28,735 bases of DNA from Halocafeteria seosinensis (taxonomy: Eukaryota > Sar > Bigyra > Bicosoecida), in NCBI GenBank assembly GCA_001687465.1, contig LVLI01000105.1, forward strand, positions 1 to 28,735, in the 5' to 3' direction. A program made the translations under genes and the position numbers. The notes under the pieces were generated by a model. It saw only the letters and a program-made list of their open reading frames with translations, was not told where the DNA came from and did not search any database. Below, in pieces: positions 19,308 to 28,735 of this stretch. How positions within the stretch are numbered: position 1 is the first letter of the stretch; every line of letters begins with the position of its first letter.

Positions 19308-19980
19308 CTTTGCCTTGCTTGAGGGCACCAGTGCTGGAATGGAGTCACGATCCCGGGTGGGTGAGATGGACGTTCTTTCTTCTATGCGGGCCCTGGAACT
19401 TCTATATGTACGTGGTATAAGGAGCTTACAAGCTGAGGGGTGAATAATATAATTCAGGTAGACATGTGATGAACAATCTGTGTACAGTAGTTCACGCACG
19501 AAACAACCACAACCCCCCTTTGTTGCATGACGCAAGTCGAAACAAGTTTTCCGAATGATGAATGAAAATTCAATTTTGCTTGACGGAATTGGTGAAAATT
19601 ATCGTTATGCATTGCATTACATACCATGCACTGATGCACTTGACCTTCGAGACTTTCTACTGTCGATGCGCGTCATTTTTCTCACCGTGTCGCAAGGAGC
19701 CAGTCATTGGGTACAGGGGTTGCAGCGCAGCAGAAGTGCATCAAGTGGTGTGCAACCTGAGCTAGGTAAACTCCGTTCTTAAAGGAAGCGTCCCTAACTT
19801 TGGGGGGAACGTCCGTCACCAGTCACATTTCACCGTGTTGGCTTCTGCAGTGGCCAATATGGTACAATACTCAATATTGCATACCAGTTGTGTATTGGTT
19901 CGGACAGTAACTGAAATAGAGGGAAGAAGCAAGACTGCCAGTCTAAGTTGTTAGGAACCACCCTGAAGCGTGGTCCGAAA
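19308..19980. other. Spacer between HSP70 copies B and A
   Basis: Holds the 5' flank of copy B and the 3' flank of copy A. No gene, TATA box or perfect heat-shock element was found. Copy A ends at 19981 and copy B starts at 19307, so the cluster is head-to-tail on the minus strand. Confidence 0.5.
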
Positions 19981-22394
19981 TTAGTCCACTTCCTCGACCT
20001 TAGGGCCTCCGCCACCACCTCCTGTGTCAGCACCGCCACCAGCGTCACCACCACCAGCACCGGGCATGCCACCACCTGGCATTCCACCTGGCATACCGCC
20101 AGCACCACCAGCTCCGCCTTGGCCACCATACAGTTTCGTCAATACAGGGTTCACCTTTTCCTCCAACTGCTTACGCTTCTCTTCGTATTCCTCTTTCTCT
20201 TTGTCCTGATTGTTGTCTAGCCAGTCAATTGTCTCTTGGACAGCATCTTCTACAGTCTTCTTGTCATCTTCGGACAGCTGGTTGGCAACTTTCTCATCCC
20301 GAATAGAGTTTCGGACAGAGAAAGCGTAGTTCTCCAATTGGTTCTTTGCTTCAACCTTCGCTTTCATTGCCTCGTCTTCAGCTTTGTACTTCTCTGCCTC
20401 TTGGACCATCCTCTCAACTTCTTCTTTGCTGAGTCGACCCTTCTCGTTGGTAATTGTGATCTTATTCTCCTTTCCGGTGCTCTTCTCCACGGCACTCACA
20501 TGGAGAATGCCATTCGCGTCTACGTCGAAGGTCACCTCAATTTGGGGAGTCCCACGCGGCATTGGCGGAATACCATCCAAGTGAAACTTGCCCAGTAGGT
20601 TGTTGTCTTTAGTCATGGCGCGTTCTCCCTCGAACACTTGGATCAAAACGCCTGGCTGATTATCCGAGTACGTGGAGAATGTTTGGGTCTTCTTGCAAGG
20701 GATGGTGGTATTCCGCTCGATCAAGGTAGTCATCACACCACCAGCCGTCTCCAAGCCGAGAGAAAGTGGAGCCACGTCGAGCAGCAAGAGGTCGTCCAGT
20801 TTGCCACCTTTATCTCCTCCAGTCAAAATGGCTGCCTGAATGGTTGCACCATATGCGACTGCCTCGTCGGGGTTAATGTTCTTGCAGGCTTCCTTTCCGT
20901 TGAAGTATTCCTCCAGCATGTTCTGGATCTTTGGGATACGAGTGGATCCACCGACCAATACGATTTCGTGGACTTTGTCCTTGGAAACTTCCGCGTCTTT
21001 CAAGACCTTATCAACGGGCTGCATCGTCTTGCGGAAGTACTCCATGCACATTTCTTCGAAACGAGCGCGAGTTACAGTGGTACTGTAGTCAATGCCCTCG
21101 AACAACGAGTCGATTTCGATGAAAGCCTGAGTGCTGGAAGAGAGCGTGCGCTTAGCTCGCTCACAAGCAGTGCGAAGACGGCGTACAGCTCGTAGGTTTC
21201 CTGTCATATCTTTCCGATGCTTCCGCTTAAAGTCTTGCATGCAGAATTCAACCAACTTGGTGTCGAAGTCTTCACCACCCAAATGGGTATCTCCCGCAGT
21301 TGCTTTGACCTCGAATATACCGCTGTCAAGAGACAGTAAGGACACATCGAAAGTGCCACCACCCAAGTCGAAAATCAGAACATTTCGTTCTCCTTCCTTC
21401 TTATCGAGCCCGTAAGCAATTGCAGCTGCTGTTGGCTCGTTAATGATGCGGAGAACCTCCATACCAGAAATCTTCCCGGCATCTTTCGTTGCCTGGCGCT
21501 GACCGTCGTTGAAATACTGCAGGTAGATAGCAAGAATAATCCCAAATAAAATGAAATGTTGTAGACTTCTTAATCAATGCCGGGCTGTACTTACAGCTGG
21601 CACCGTAATTACGCTTTGGTTGACAGAAGTTCCCAAGTAAGATTCAGCAATCTCTTTCATCTTCTGGAGTACCATCGATGAGATCTCCTCGGGAAGGAAG
21701 TACTTCGCCTCGCCTTTGTACTGAACTTGAATCTTGGGCTTATCATTGTCTCCAGCGACAACTTTGAAAGGCCAACTCTTCATGTCATTCTGGACGATCG
21801 GATCACTGAATTTGCGGCCAATCAATCGTTTAGCGTCGAACACGGTGTTCGACGGGTTCATGGCAGTCTGGTTCTTGGCCGCATCTCCGATCAATCGCTC
21901 TTGATCAGTGAATGCAACATACGACGGCGTCGTACGATTCCCTTGGTCGTTGGCAATGATCTCTACTCGATCATTCTGCATACAATCACGAAGAAGAAAT
22001 GCTTGGTAAAAAAGTTGAACTTGCCGAATTCAAATCCACAGCACCGGTACAGTCAAGCTCTCTTGGGAGGCTACCAGCTCATTCAACGCAACATTCAACG
22101 AATTGCTCCCGTATTGCCCACACTTGGGAAACAGCGAGGGTTAGCAAGAATGCCTCTCGCGTGTGTCATCCCTTCGTGAACCCTCGTAGAACGTGTGAGT
22201 CACACCTTCCCCGCGTAGAACATTCTACGATTCCACTCCGGCAACACGGCAGAATGGGCAAAATGGACTACAGGAAACATTGCATTAGTATTGCGTAGGA
22301 AACATACCTGCCATACACCTACGCAGGAGTAGGTGGTGCCCAAGTCAATGCCAACAGCAGGGCCTTCTTTCTTTCCTTCTCCTCCGCTCGACAT
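19981..22394 (-). CDS. HSP70: Cytosolic HSP70 chaperone (copy A), intact
   Basis: Three exons, 22394..22308, 21975..21595 and 21516..19981, with all junctions in phase 0 and GT-AG, encode 667 residues, the usual size. The start [20 protein letters not shown] leads into the first phosphate loop IDLGTTYSC. It continues with [31 protein letters not shown] and the linker region [10 protein letters not shown]. The substrate-binding domain ends in a Gly/Met-rich tail with GGMPGG repeats, Gly-Gly-Gly and the terminal EEVD that docks TPR co-chaperones. It lacks a signal or transit peptide, so it is cytosolic or nuclear. It uses ATP to bind and release unfolded polypeptides. Introns in an HSP70 gene suggest a constitutive (cognate) member, although heat-shock-like dyads lie in intron 1 and upstream. 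Confidence 0.97.
22212..22231. promoter_or_regulatory. Possible heat-shock element in HSP70-A intron 1
   Basis: GTAGAACATTCTAC (22216-22229) is a 6-bp inverted repeat around CA and contains one GAAnnTTC dyad, the core of a heat-shock element. Only two consecutive units are good, and it is intronic, so function is uncertain. Confidence 0.25.
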
Positions 22395-22812
22395 GATGAC
22401 GTATACAGGCTAGGTTATGCGAGAGAACAATTGAATATTTCGCAAACGAGGGAAAAAATCACTTGATTTTTATTTTGCTACAACGCAAACGCAAACGATT
22501 GGGAAAGATAGAAACACTTCCCTTCGATTATTTCTTCAAATTCGATACCGTGGTGCTTAGACTGCTTACCAATCCATTTCATTCACTTGAGAGTATCGGG
22601 CGAGGAGCTTCAATTCCTCCCTGGCAAGCTTCAAGCGATTCCAGATTCCGCACTGGAACCGACTTCCATTCCATTGTAGCATTGGTAGAGTCCATGAAGT
22701 ACTTGGCAACTGTACACAACAATTTCAAGATGCTGGTTTCCTTTGCATTCGGTGGAGTGACTGCTGGAATTCATGAAGCTGTGTATTAGATACAACGGGC
22801 ACAATCGAACAA

Positions 22813-22824
22813 CCGAACGTTCCA
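22813..22824. promoter_or_regulatory. Possible heat-shock element about 420 bp upstream of HSP70-A
   Basis: CCGAACGTTCCA contains a perfect GAAnnTTC dyad (22815-22822). A third unit in register is not obvious. It is at a plausible but distal position for the HSP70-A promoter. Confidence 0.25.
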
Positions 22825-23987
22825 TTTCAGCCCGGTAGAACATTTTATTCTCCGGCCGCTTCTTCTCATTGCAGAACCCAAAACTCGAGCCACAACGGAG
22901 AACCACTAAAGAGATCATCATATTTACACTTGCTTTGACAGATATTTAATTGGGGAGCGACTCGTGCGCAGCAGCGAAGTTGTATGTGGATTCCGGTTCA
23001 CAGAATGCAATGCGCGATCCGCTTCAGTGCTTCGGGCCCATCAGTGGACACGCTAATCGGCTCCACCACATGCCGACAGAAAGCAGACGCCGATTCTTTC
23101 GTGTGCGCTCGAAATATGTTCGACTTTGAGTTTCCGACATGGAATGGGTGAACTCTTGTTAATGGCAGCTAGCATCCGTCGCGCCGATGATCCGGCTTTC
23201 CTGGGACAGGAACCCTGGGCCTCTATTTCGGGATTTCAGGATTGATCGTTTGCAAGAGATTTTGCGTCTGTGCCATACCCTGTCCGAAATCAGCTCAGAC
23301 TTGACTGGTCTGCCAGCCAGCAACAGTTCATGTCGTGCACTATGGGTATGTACTACCACCTGGAGTACTGGAGTGTAAGGTAGTCTACATGATACGTTTT
23401 CCGAAGACTGGAAGCGCCCATACAGTTCATGAACCAGTTAGTTACAGTAACTTACCTTGCTATGTCTACAATTGGGGTTTGTTGTAAACTGAAGAATCCG
23501 ATAACTGCGGGTAGACCACGAGAGCAGCATTGGAAACTCTTCAACATAGCGGTGCTATCCAGAAGGGAAACCGATGAGATTTCGAACTTCACATGGCTTT
23601 TTCTTGTCTTGTTGCTTGGAAGGATAAAGGAATCGTTTGTTTGCACTCATGTGATGTACCGAGCAGCGAGCTTCTATGGCGATGGCATGCGACGAAGGAG
23701 TACTTAGTAGTACTACTTACTACCGAATAGTTTTGTCCCACCTGTTGGAGGAGTATTGGCAACTTGTTCTGTACCAAAACACCGCAATGATAGTGAAGCC
23801 ACTTCACCGTTGATTATCAACATGGTCATGTTATACACATTGACAGAAACATACATGTAATACACGTCGATGTATGTAAGACTCTGGTACCACCTACTTT
23901 TGTTGAAGTTGAAGTCGTATTCTGTATAGTTTTGAACTGTACGTTCTGTACAGTTGTCCCAAATTTCTGCTGCAGGGGTAAGCTATA

Positions 23988-24035
23988 GGAAACTAACAAC
24001 AATATCCTCCCGATCCTATTAAGTATTGAGCTGCT
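23988..24035. repeat. Diverged direct repeat, unit 1
   Basis: AACTAACAACAATATCCTCC and the following 25 bases match 24241-24285 at 37 of 45 positions, at an exact 250-base offset with no gaps. Confidence 0.75.
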
Positions 24036-24237
24036 AGCGAGTCAAGTGGCTGTGTCGAGACGGGGGAGTAAGGACGAGACGGAATGGAACGTTCGGAAGA
24101 CGCGCATGGTGGTGAGGGGGAACGAGAGCCAGGAGAGAAGAGGGACGACGAACTGAGACGGATAGCACGTCTCGGGTGGAATCCGGATTCGAGAACAGCC
24201 GAAGCGCAAGCTACACGAATTGACTTATACGTGCAAG

Positions 24238-24285
24238 AGGAACTAACAACAAAATCCTTCCAATCCTATTTAGCAATGAACTTCT
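24238..24285. repeat. Diverged direct repeat, unit 2
   Basis: Partner of 23988..24035. Here the repeat lies inside the 71-codon open frame that starts at 24084 (residues LTTKSFQSYLAMNFS). Confidence 0.75.
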
Positions 24286-25214
24286 CCTATGGGATGTGAC
24301 GGAAACATTGTTGTCGGTATTGTCAAAGACAACATCTTCCGTCTCCCTTTCCCATCTTCCTAAGGAGAAATCAGCGACAATATTCATGGTATCCCCCGAA
24401 CGCAAACAACCCAAACTAGGAAGCATGATAAGAAAACTTGTTCAAGAATTGAGAAGATTTAATTGAAAGGGCAAAAATTAGACTGTAAGTGTTGTTTGTT
24501 TCCCTGTATTTCTGCGCCGCGTATCCGTGCAACTTCGCCAGTCTACCGGAGCTCATGCACCTACAGCAGCTAATTTAGCATCCATCTGAAGGCATGATAC
24601 GATACCCATATGATGAAAAAGGGTGGGAACCGATTGTTACACACACAATCCGATGAGTATGGTGCTTTCTGACCGGTCTTCCGGGTCTCTCTCTTGGCTC
24701 TCGACTCGGGAAGTTACAAAAGGAATGCGCTGTTTTATTTCCCTTGTTTGCACTGCAATACAGCTAAGATAGACACACTACTGTATTTCATCTCAAACGA
24801 TTTGCCTTTCTTGGACACGGAGGTAGGGGTACATTACAATGTGATCACATCCCTCTTTTTTTGAGAGAAATGGCGTCGATACAGTATCATCCGCGTCGTC
24901 TACCACTGATTCTCTTGACCATATTCGCTACTGTGCTGGGAGTAGTAGAAGCACTACCTGCTCGTCCGCTCTTAACTAGCTTGTTCCACCAATGAACATA
25001 GTCGGTCATTATCCAGTGAAACCTTGGATAAAAGTCATTTTTCACTTCGAGGTGTGCCACACCGTGTGCGTTCGTCTCAGACGTGAGCAACCATTGGAAT
25101 GACCAAAGAACTTCACGTCACCGCACCACGTTAACCGCTGCAAGAAGATGCTTCATCGCAACTGCATCTTCCGGGAGACTTATACTCAGACACTGCAACA
25201 TTCTTCCCGTATTT

Positions 25215-25565
25215 TCAAGAAAGTAGTACAGTGTAGTCAAAAGAGAGCATCTTGTGGACCGTTCCTCCTCGTGACCACGAGCCAAACTGAACCGGCATCG
25301 GAAGACAATGGACATAGTTGCTACTAAACAAATAAGATGACGGCACGATACGAGCAGAGGAGGCAAACCGATGCAATCTCTGACGAGATCCACGCATTAG
25401 GAAAGTATTACACTGAGAAGAGAATCCTGGTGCGCGATTCGCTACCGATACGCATGGCTCACTGGATATCAAGCGAGGATGGACAGCAACGAAAGCAACC
25501 CCAATCAACGTCAGCGCCCATTGCAAGGTGAGCGAAAATGATATACGCTTTGTGGGTCGTGCCAT
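25215..25565 (-). CDS. Hypothetical protein with N-terminal hydrophobic segment
   Basis: An ATG at 25565 opens a 116-codon frame beginning MARPTKRISFSLTLQWALTL, followed by IGVAFVAVHPRLISS. The basic start and hydrophobic stretch could be a signal peptide or membrane anchor. The rest is Ser/Arg/Cys-rich with no known motif. Overlapping minus frames at 25118..25393 and 24887..25090 could be further exons, but I could not find a junction set that keeps the frame convincingly. It may not be a gene. Confidence 0.3.
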   Translation of the reverse strand: MARPTKRISFSLTLQWALTLIGVAFVAVHPRLISSEPCVSVANRAPGFSSQCNTFLMRGSRQRLHRFASSARIVPSSYLFSSNYVHCLPMPVQFGSWSRGGTVHKMLSFDYTVLLS

Positions 25566-25955
25566 GGTTACAGTATTAGTTTGAGAAAAGGCGATGAATC
25601 ACGCGCTACTTTTCCTTCGTTCTTTCTGCCTCTAGCAGTAGTGGGTGTCCAACGCCTTGGTATGGCTTGGGGAGAAAACATCAGTTTAATTAACGAGCAC
25701 CTCTTCCGGTTTCTGGGTTGTCCGTCAATGCTGTACTCTACACAACTTGGACAGTGTCACAGTCACAGTGAGTCAGTGACACATACTAGTACCACTAAGT
25801 ACCCGTTAGCCGAGGCTACGCAACAAAAGAGCGATCAAATCGAAGCAATCTCATCTGCATCGTGGTCAGTCATCAATGGTGGTCTGTTTAACAAGCGGAA
25901 AGTCAAACGGGATCTAGATCACCTCCGGTTAGGCTGCTTTCCATTCTCCAGGATG

Positions 25956-25972
25956 TCATGTACAGTACATGA
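25956..25972. repeat. Perfect short palindrome
   Basis: TCATGTACAGTACATGA has 8-bp arms around a single A. It lies at the left edge of the second MULE remnant. Confidence 0.8.
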
Positions 25973-27295
25973 TGTACTGGTTGGATGTTAAAGCAGCCTT
26001 GGCCAAATTTGAAAACAAGTATTTCGCTTGCCCCTTCCTTATCCAATTCTTTGATCTCCATTTTAGAACAGATATACAGCTGTGCCTATGGCATTTGATA
26101 GATAACTGGCGGAAGAGACTTAGAGTGTTTTTCGGGCGCTCAGTCAAAAATAGACTTAAGGGGGGAGTGTTCTCCTACGGACTACGCTCAGTTTCAGGGT
26201 AGACTACTTGCCATATTTTCCGTCGACTGTCTTGACCAATTCAAAGCACACGTCAAGGAGCTACGGGTAGAGTTGGCAGCAAATAGGGTAGATGAGGAGG
26301 TAATGGCTTACCTTGATCGCAATTACATATTGTACTTCACGGACGATTAAATCGGTAGGACTGTTCAGTATCGGGCGCATACCGCTCCTCGTTAAGAGGA
26401 TGCGGTCAACTTCCTGGCCGCTGGGCTATCTGTCACATATGTGTGTGTGTAGTTGTTATTGTTCATGACCGATAACCGCTCTATCTCCGCCGCAGTGACA
26501 TGGGTGGCATGCACCTGCATAACGGAAGAAGGTCACATCAGAACGGCAAATTACCTAGAACGGTAAGGCATTGCGTTGGCATCGACTTACGTCTTATGCT
26601 GCTCTCCGACTGGAGTGTCCTCGTTCAGGTTCAACCGCCCAACGAAACCTGATAAATTAACTCTCAAGAGCGCAAAGAATCTTGGCGAAGTGGTGTATGC
26701 GTTGAACGGACATCCAAGCATCGAGTCATCTCCCTGTACTAAACTGACGGCGATCGCATTCAACAGAACGGAAGAACGTGAGTTGTAGGCCCAGCCAAGC
26801 TAATCGTCTCCTCCAAAATATCACCCGCCCGTGTTCTGCTTCTACAGGACACCTGCGCCCAATGACCACACAGGCAGTGTATCGTGTAGACAATGCAAGA
26901 CTCATGTATGAGTCCATACTATGGAGGAAGCCTTTCCAGGTATCCATGGAGAACGGAGCTGTCGCCAACTATGGACCCTGGATCAAGTACAGACAGGAAG
27001 ACGAGAGTTGCTACATCGCTAAAGAGTCACTATTCTGTAGGGACTATTTGAAGCCGTTTGCAGATTCGGAATATTATCAAGTGAAAATCTCAAGAGGAAC
27101 TTGTACATGCCCTGTAAGTGGACTTGCTGCCGTTCGACAGTGTGAACTTCAACTACGGTAGTTCCTTGGGCCATCTATCGGCAGGATTTTTACAGGTGCA
27201 AGCACGTGTATTTAGGTCATATGATGACACATCATGGAATACTTAGTGAATTCATTGGGCAGAATGAGTTGGAATATGTCTCTCATGGACACGAC
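25969..27295 (+). pseudogene. Second MULE transposase remnant (DDE-region piece plus SWIM zinc finger)
   Basis: The plus frame at 25984..26202 contains DVKAALAKFENKYF, then TDIQLCLWHLIDNWRKRLR, which resembles the CxWH-containing part of MULE transposases. A second frame (26219..26346) continues with DQFKAHVKELRVELAANRVD until a TAA. The frame at 26778..27161 ends YYQVKISRGTCTCP, and CKHVYLGHMM follows at 27197. Together they give the SWIM pattern CxC...CxH. The 82 bases between (27114-27195) start with GTAAGT and end TTTTTACAG like an intron, but removing them leaves the frame one base out. Several stops and shifts mark it as decayed. The stretch 26350-26770 is hard to interpret. Confidence 0.6.
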
Positions 27296-27425
27296 ATCGC
27301 AGAGCTCAGAGAAATTCTGTCTTCATGCAGTGAGCCAGAGGGCAAGACCACCGGGAATCAATCGCACAAAGGCCAGTCGAATTTCCACGCAGGGAGCAAT
27401 TCGCCTTCAGCGGCATTGCGAGGAG

Positions 27426-28121
27426 AGGCGAGAAATCAAAGGATTGACATCTGAAGAATGGCTGGATACATTGGCCCCCCTCACAGATCCAAAAGGAATT
27501 CTTCTGTCAGAAGAGCCACGCCTCGAAGAGGCACATTGCCGAAAGTTGTTGGAACTAAGCAACGCCGAGGACAATGCTATGTACGACAAGCTTACGGCTG
27601 CTCAAGTGGTTAGTATTCTCAAAGCATCTCCAGTAACCCGGGCCTTTATGGTAGACATGCTACACAACATTTTCACCAATGAACGCTGCAAGAGCTTCGT
27701 TCATCTATTCACAGACACGGTTCATCCAACACTTACGGACTTACTGGACAATGCAGGCAGAGATGTGATAACTTCTCATTTCAGTGTCGTGATGCCAATA
27801 TCCTACCAGAATGGTCCCATCAACCACTGGGCTGCCCATATTGCCCAATTCCGCACGTCTCATACAGTTAAAATCCTCAGCGTTAACATCCACGGCGAAC
27901 CGATGGAACGAGAATTAGGTACGCTCAAAGCCTGGTTCCATCGATTCAATGATCAAATCGAATTCGACGTCTCAGTCGTCCAATTTGCGGATACTTCGAC
28001 GACGAGCGATTCTTCGATTTTAGTCTTTGCGACTATTCGATTTATATTTCAGCGAGTTCCATTGTGTTATAGTGAAAGTGACTTCTTATTTGAGCGCTAT
28101 CGTCGCGTCTTCGAACCCTAA
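27426..28121 (+). CDS. Ulp1/C48-like cysteine protease domain of the second MULE (catalytic residues altered)
   Basis: The frame is open from 27234 to a TAA at 28119-28121. The part that looks coding begins about 27426 (IKGLTSEEWLDTLAPL), so no real start is assigned. Near the end, INHWAAHIAQF resembles the catalytic HW of Ulp1-type peptidases and KILSVNIHGEP the strand carrying Asp, here Asn. VVQFADTSTTSDSSILVF resembles the Q...T..DCGVFV block, with Ser where the nucleophilic Cys is expected. C48 peptidases normally remove SUMO or related modifiers, and some plant MULEs carry one. The frame lies immediately after the SWIM finger, so it is probably part of the same element. Distant similarity judged by eye; moderate confidence only. 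Confidence 0.5.
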   Translation, partial: RREIKGLTSEEWLDTLAPLTDPKGILLSEEPRLEEAHCRKLLELSNAEDNAMYDKLTAAQVVSILKASPVTRAFMVDMLHNIFTNERCKSFVHLFTDTVHPTLTDLLDNAGRDVITSHFSVVMPISYQNGPINHWAAHIAQFRTSHTVKILSVNIHGEPMERELGTLKAWFHRFNDQIEFDVSVVQFADTSTTSDSSILVFATIRFIFQRVPLCYSESDFLFERYRRVFEP

Positions 28122-28404
28122 CCTCCTCCTCTTTCCCACTCTCTCCTTCCTACTTTTTCTCTCATACACTGTGTATGCACGCCATGATGCCTCTTTCTAC
28201 CCCCCTTTCTCGTGCTTCATGCGTTTCTTGATGGCGTTTTGCCTCCTATCCGCTTGCCCTCAAGGCCAGTCTGAGCGACGGACCAAGAATACTACATTTC
28301 GATACCCTCATGGCCATGTATGCCCCAATTACATTACAAATACGGCTGTATTCTGGCAATATCGAGAAAGTAGAAAAGTCACCTTTCCGCTCTCAGATGG
28401 CCAG

Positions 28405-28423
28405 GGTGAATTTGGAATTCACC
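28405..28423. repeat. Inverted repeat GGTGAATT-TGG-AATTCACC
   Basis: Perfect 8-bp arms with a 3-base loop. Confidence 0.85.
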
Positions 28424-28450
28424 AGCCGAAATGCGGAATCCGGAAGGAGC

Positions 28451-28470
28451 CAGGGTGAATTTTCACCCTG
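28451..28470. repeat. Inverted repeat CAGGGTGAA-TT-TTCACCCTG
   Basis: Perfect 9-bp arms around TT. It shares the GGGTGAA arm with the inverted repeat 46 bases upstream, and a related GGGTAAAATTCACC occurs at 28529-28542. Confidence 0.9.
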
Positions 28471-28486
28471 AAAGTCACCCCAAAAA

Positions 28487-28583
28487 GTCAACTTTCCTTA
28501 ATAAGCCACCAGATTTGGTCGTTAGGTAGGGTAAAATTCACCTTTTTCAACCTCAACTTTTTCAACTTCCGTTAATAAGACAC
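28487..28583. repeat. Direct repeat of a 23-bp motif
   Basis: GTCAACTTTCCTTAATAAGC at 28487 (continuing CAC) and TTCAACTTCCGTTAATAAGA at 28561 (continuing CAC) match at most positions over 23 bases, with a spacing of 74 bases. The TTAATAAG core is identical. Confidence 0.7.
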
Positions 28584-28735
28584 ACCCTTAGGCCTGGTCA
28601 GTACTGAGGTGGGGGACCACTCGGGAAGCCCAGGTGCTGCTGACTTCTTTGTTTTTTCTTTTTTTTTTCTTTCAAGAAACTTGTTGCTTTCATAGTCCTC
28701 TACTGGGAAGCAAGATGCTTGTAATGGCGGGCTAG

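Larger units (their letters stand above)
22395..25214. other. Long region with little assignable coding content
   Basis: Upstream of HSP70-A and beyond, no gene can be supported. Weak candidates are a 108-codon plus frame at 22463..22789 that begins at TTG (includes FHSIVALVESMKYLATVHNN) and a 71-codon ATG frame at 24084..24299 (MERSEDAHGGEGERE). A minus frame at 24887..25090 (includes DFYPRFHWIMTDYVHWW) may be an exon. None has a recognised domain. The region also holds a 250-bp-spaced direct repeat. Confidence 0.4.
28122..28735. other. Non-coding right end with palindromes and short repeats
   Basis: An open frame of 143 codons (28027..28458) overlaps the end of the protease frame, and its hydrophobic stretch may be chance in a pyrimidine-rich region. 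From 28400 the DNA carries two GGTGAA-type inverted repeats and a twice-occurring 23-bp motif, followed by a T-rich tract at 28649-28674. No gene is supported. Confidence 0.45.

Noticed and set aside
19948-20598. Plus-strand open frames antisense to HSP70-A, with hydrophobic Leu/Phe/Val-rich translations and Pro-Gly tracts
   Set aside because: They mirror the conserved HSP70 coding strand (Lys/Glu-rich lid and GGMP tail) and have no independent support.
22600-22690. Cluster of TTC/GAA words upstream of HSP70-A as a heat-shock element
   Set aside because: The units are not in the 5-bp alternating register (TTCCAGATTCC, GGAACCGACTTCC) and do not form a valid element.
25752-25782. GTGTCAC...GTGACAC inverted repeat
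   Set aside because: 7-bp arms with a long loop in a CAGT-rich stretch; likely by chance.
26355-26435. tRNA-like stretch on the minus strand with an A-box-like TAGCCCAGCGGC and a CCTC...GAGG hairpin
   Set aside because: There is no acceptable B box (GGTTCGANNCC), no matching acceptor stem, and the base after the putative anticodon is not a purine. At most it is a relic.
1-28735. CRISPR arrays, rRNA or prokaryotic operons
   Set aside because: None seen. Repeats present are microsatellites, gene duplications and short palindromes.

Overview
The window is nuclear DNA from a eukaryote. It has GT-AG introns of about 65-330 bp, a cytosolic HSP70 ending in EEVD, a PIAS/SIZ SUMO ligase, a mitochondrial fission protein of the MTFP1 family and a Ctr copper transporter. 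Short introns, close gene spacing and the HSP70 sequence suggest a red alga or another alga with a compact genome. That placement is an inference and was not tested. Isolated n bases (4803, 6100, 6116, 14051) show the sequence is not finished quality.

Layout. 1-4.8 kb: two tandem minus-strand copies of a large P-loop NTPase gene resembling the Crinkler/RHS-type (CR) NTPases. Copy 1 runs off the left edge and copy 2 is cut at the n at 4803. 4.8-6.5 kb: the 3' part of a Mutator-like (MULE) transposase with a SWIM-like zinc finger and a C-terminal chromodomain split over two reading frames. 6.5-8.5 kb: mostly decayed sequence. 8.56-11.65 kb: a four-exon PIAS/SIZ-type SUMO E3 ligase on the minus strand. 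11.7-13.0 kb: decayed coding-like sequence. 13.08-13.47 kb: a small three-helix membrane protein (minus). 13.9-15.27 kb: a four-exon MTFP1-like gene (plus), convergent at 25 bp with a two-exon Ctr copper transporter (minus, 15.29-16.21 kb).

16.9-22.4 kb: an HSP70 cluster, all minus strand. It holds an intact three-exon HSP70 (A), a paralogue with the same intron positions, a ruined ATPase domain and a premature stop (B), and a decayed C-terminal fragment (C) fused to the tail of B. 22.4-25.9 kb has little that can be assigned. 25.97-28.12 kb: a second, decayed MULE with a DDE-region remnant, a CxC/CxH SWIM finger and a Ulp1/C48-like protease domain whose catalytic Cys position appears to be Ser. 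The right end carries short palindromes and a repeated 23-bp motif.

The host genes (SUMO ligase, MTFP1, Ctr, HSP70) are unrelated housekeeping or stress functions and show no operon-like logic. They are interleaved with mobile-element remnants and local tandem duplications. The most unusual items are the SWIM-chromodomain MULE, the ATPase-dead HSP70 with a recently homogenised 3' half, and the NTPase pair ending in a helix-hairpin-helix motif.
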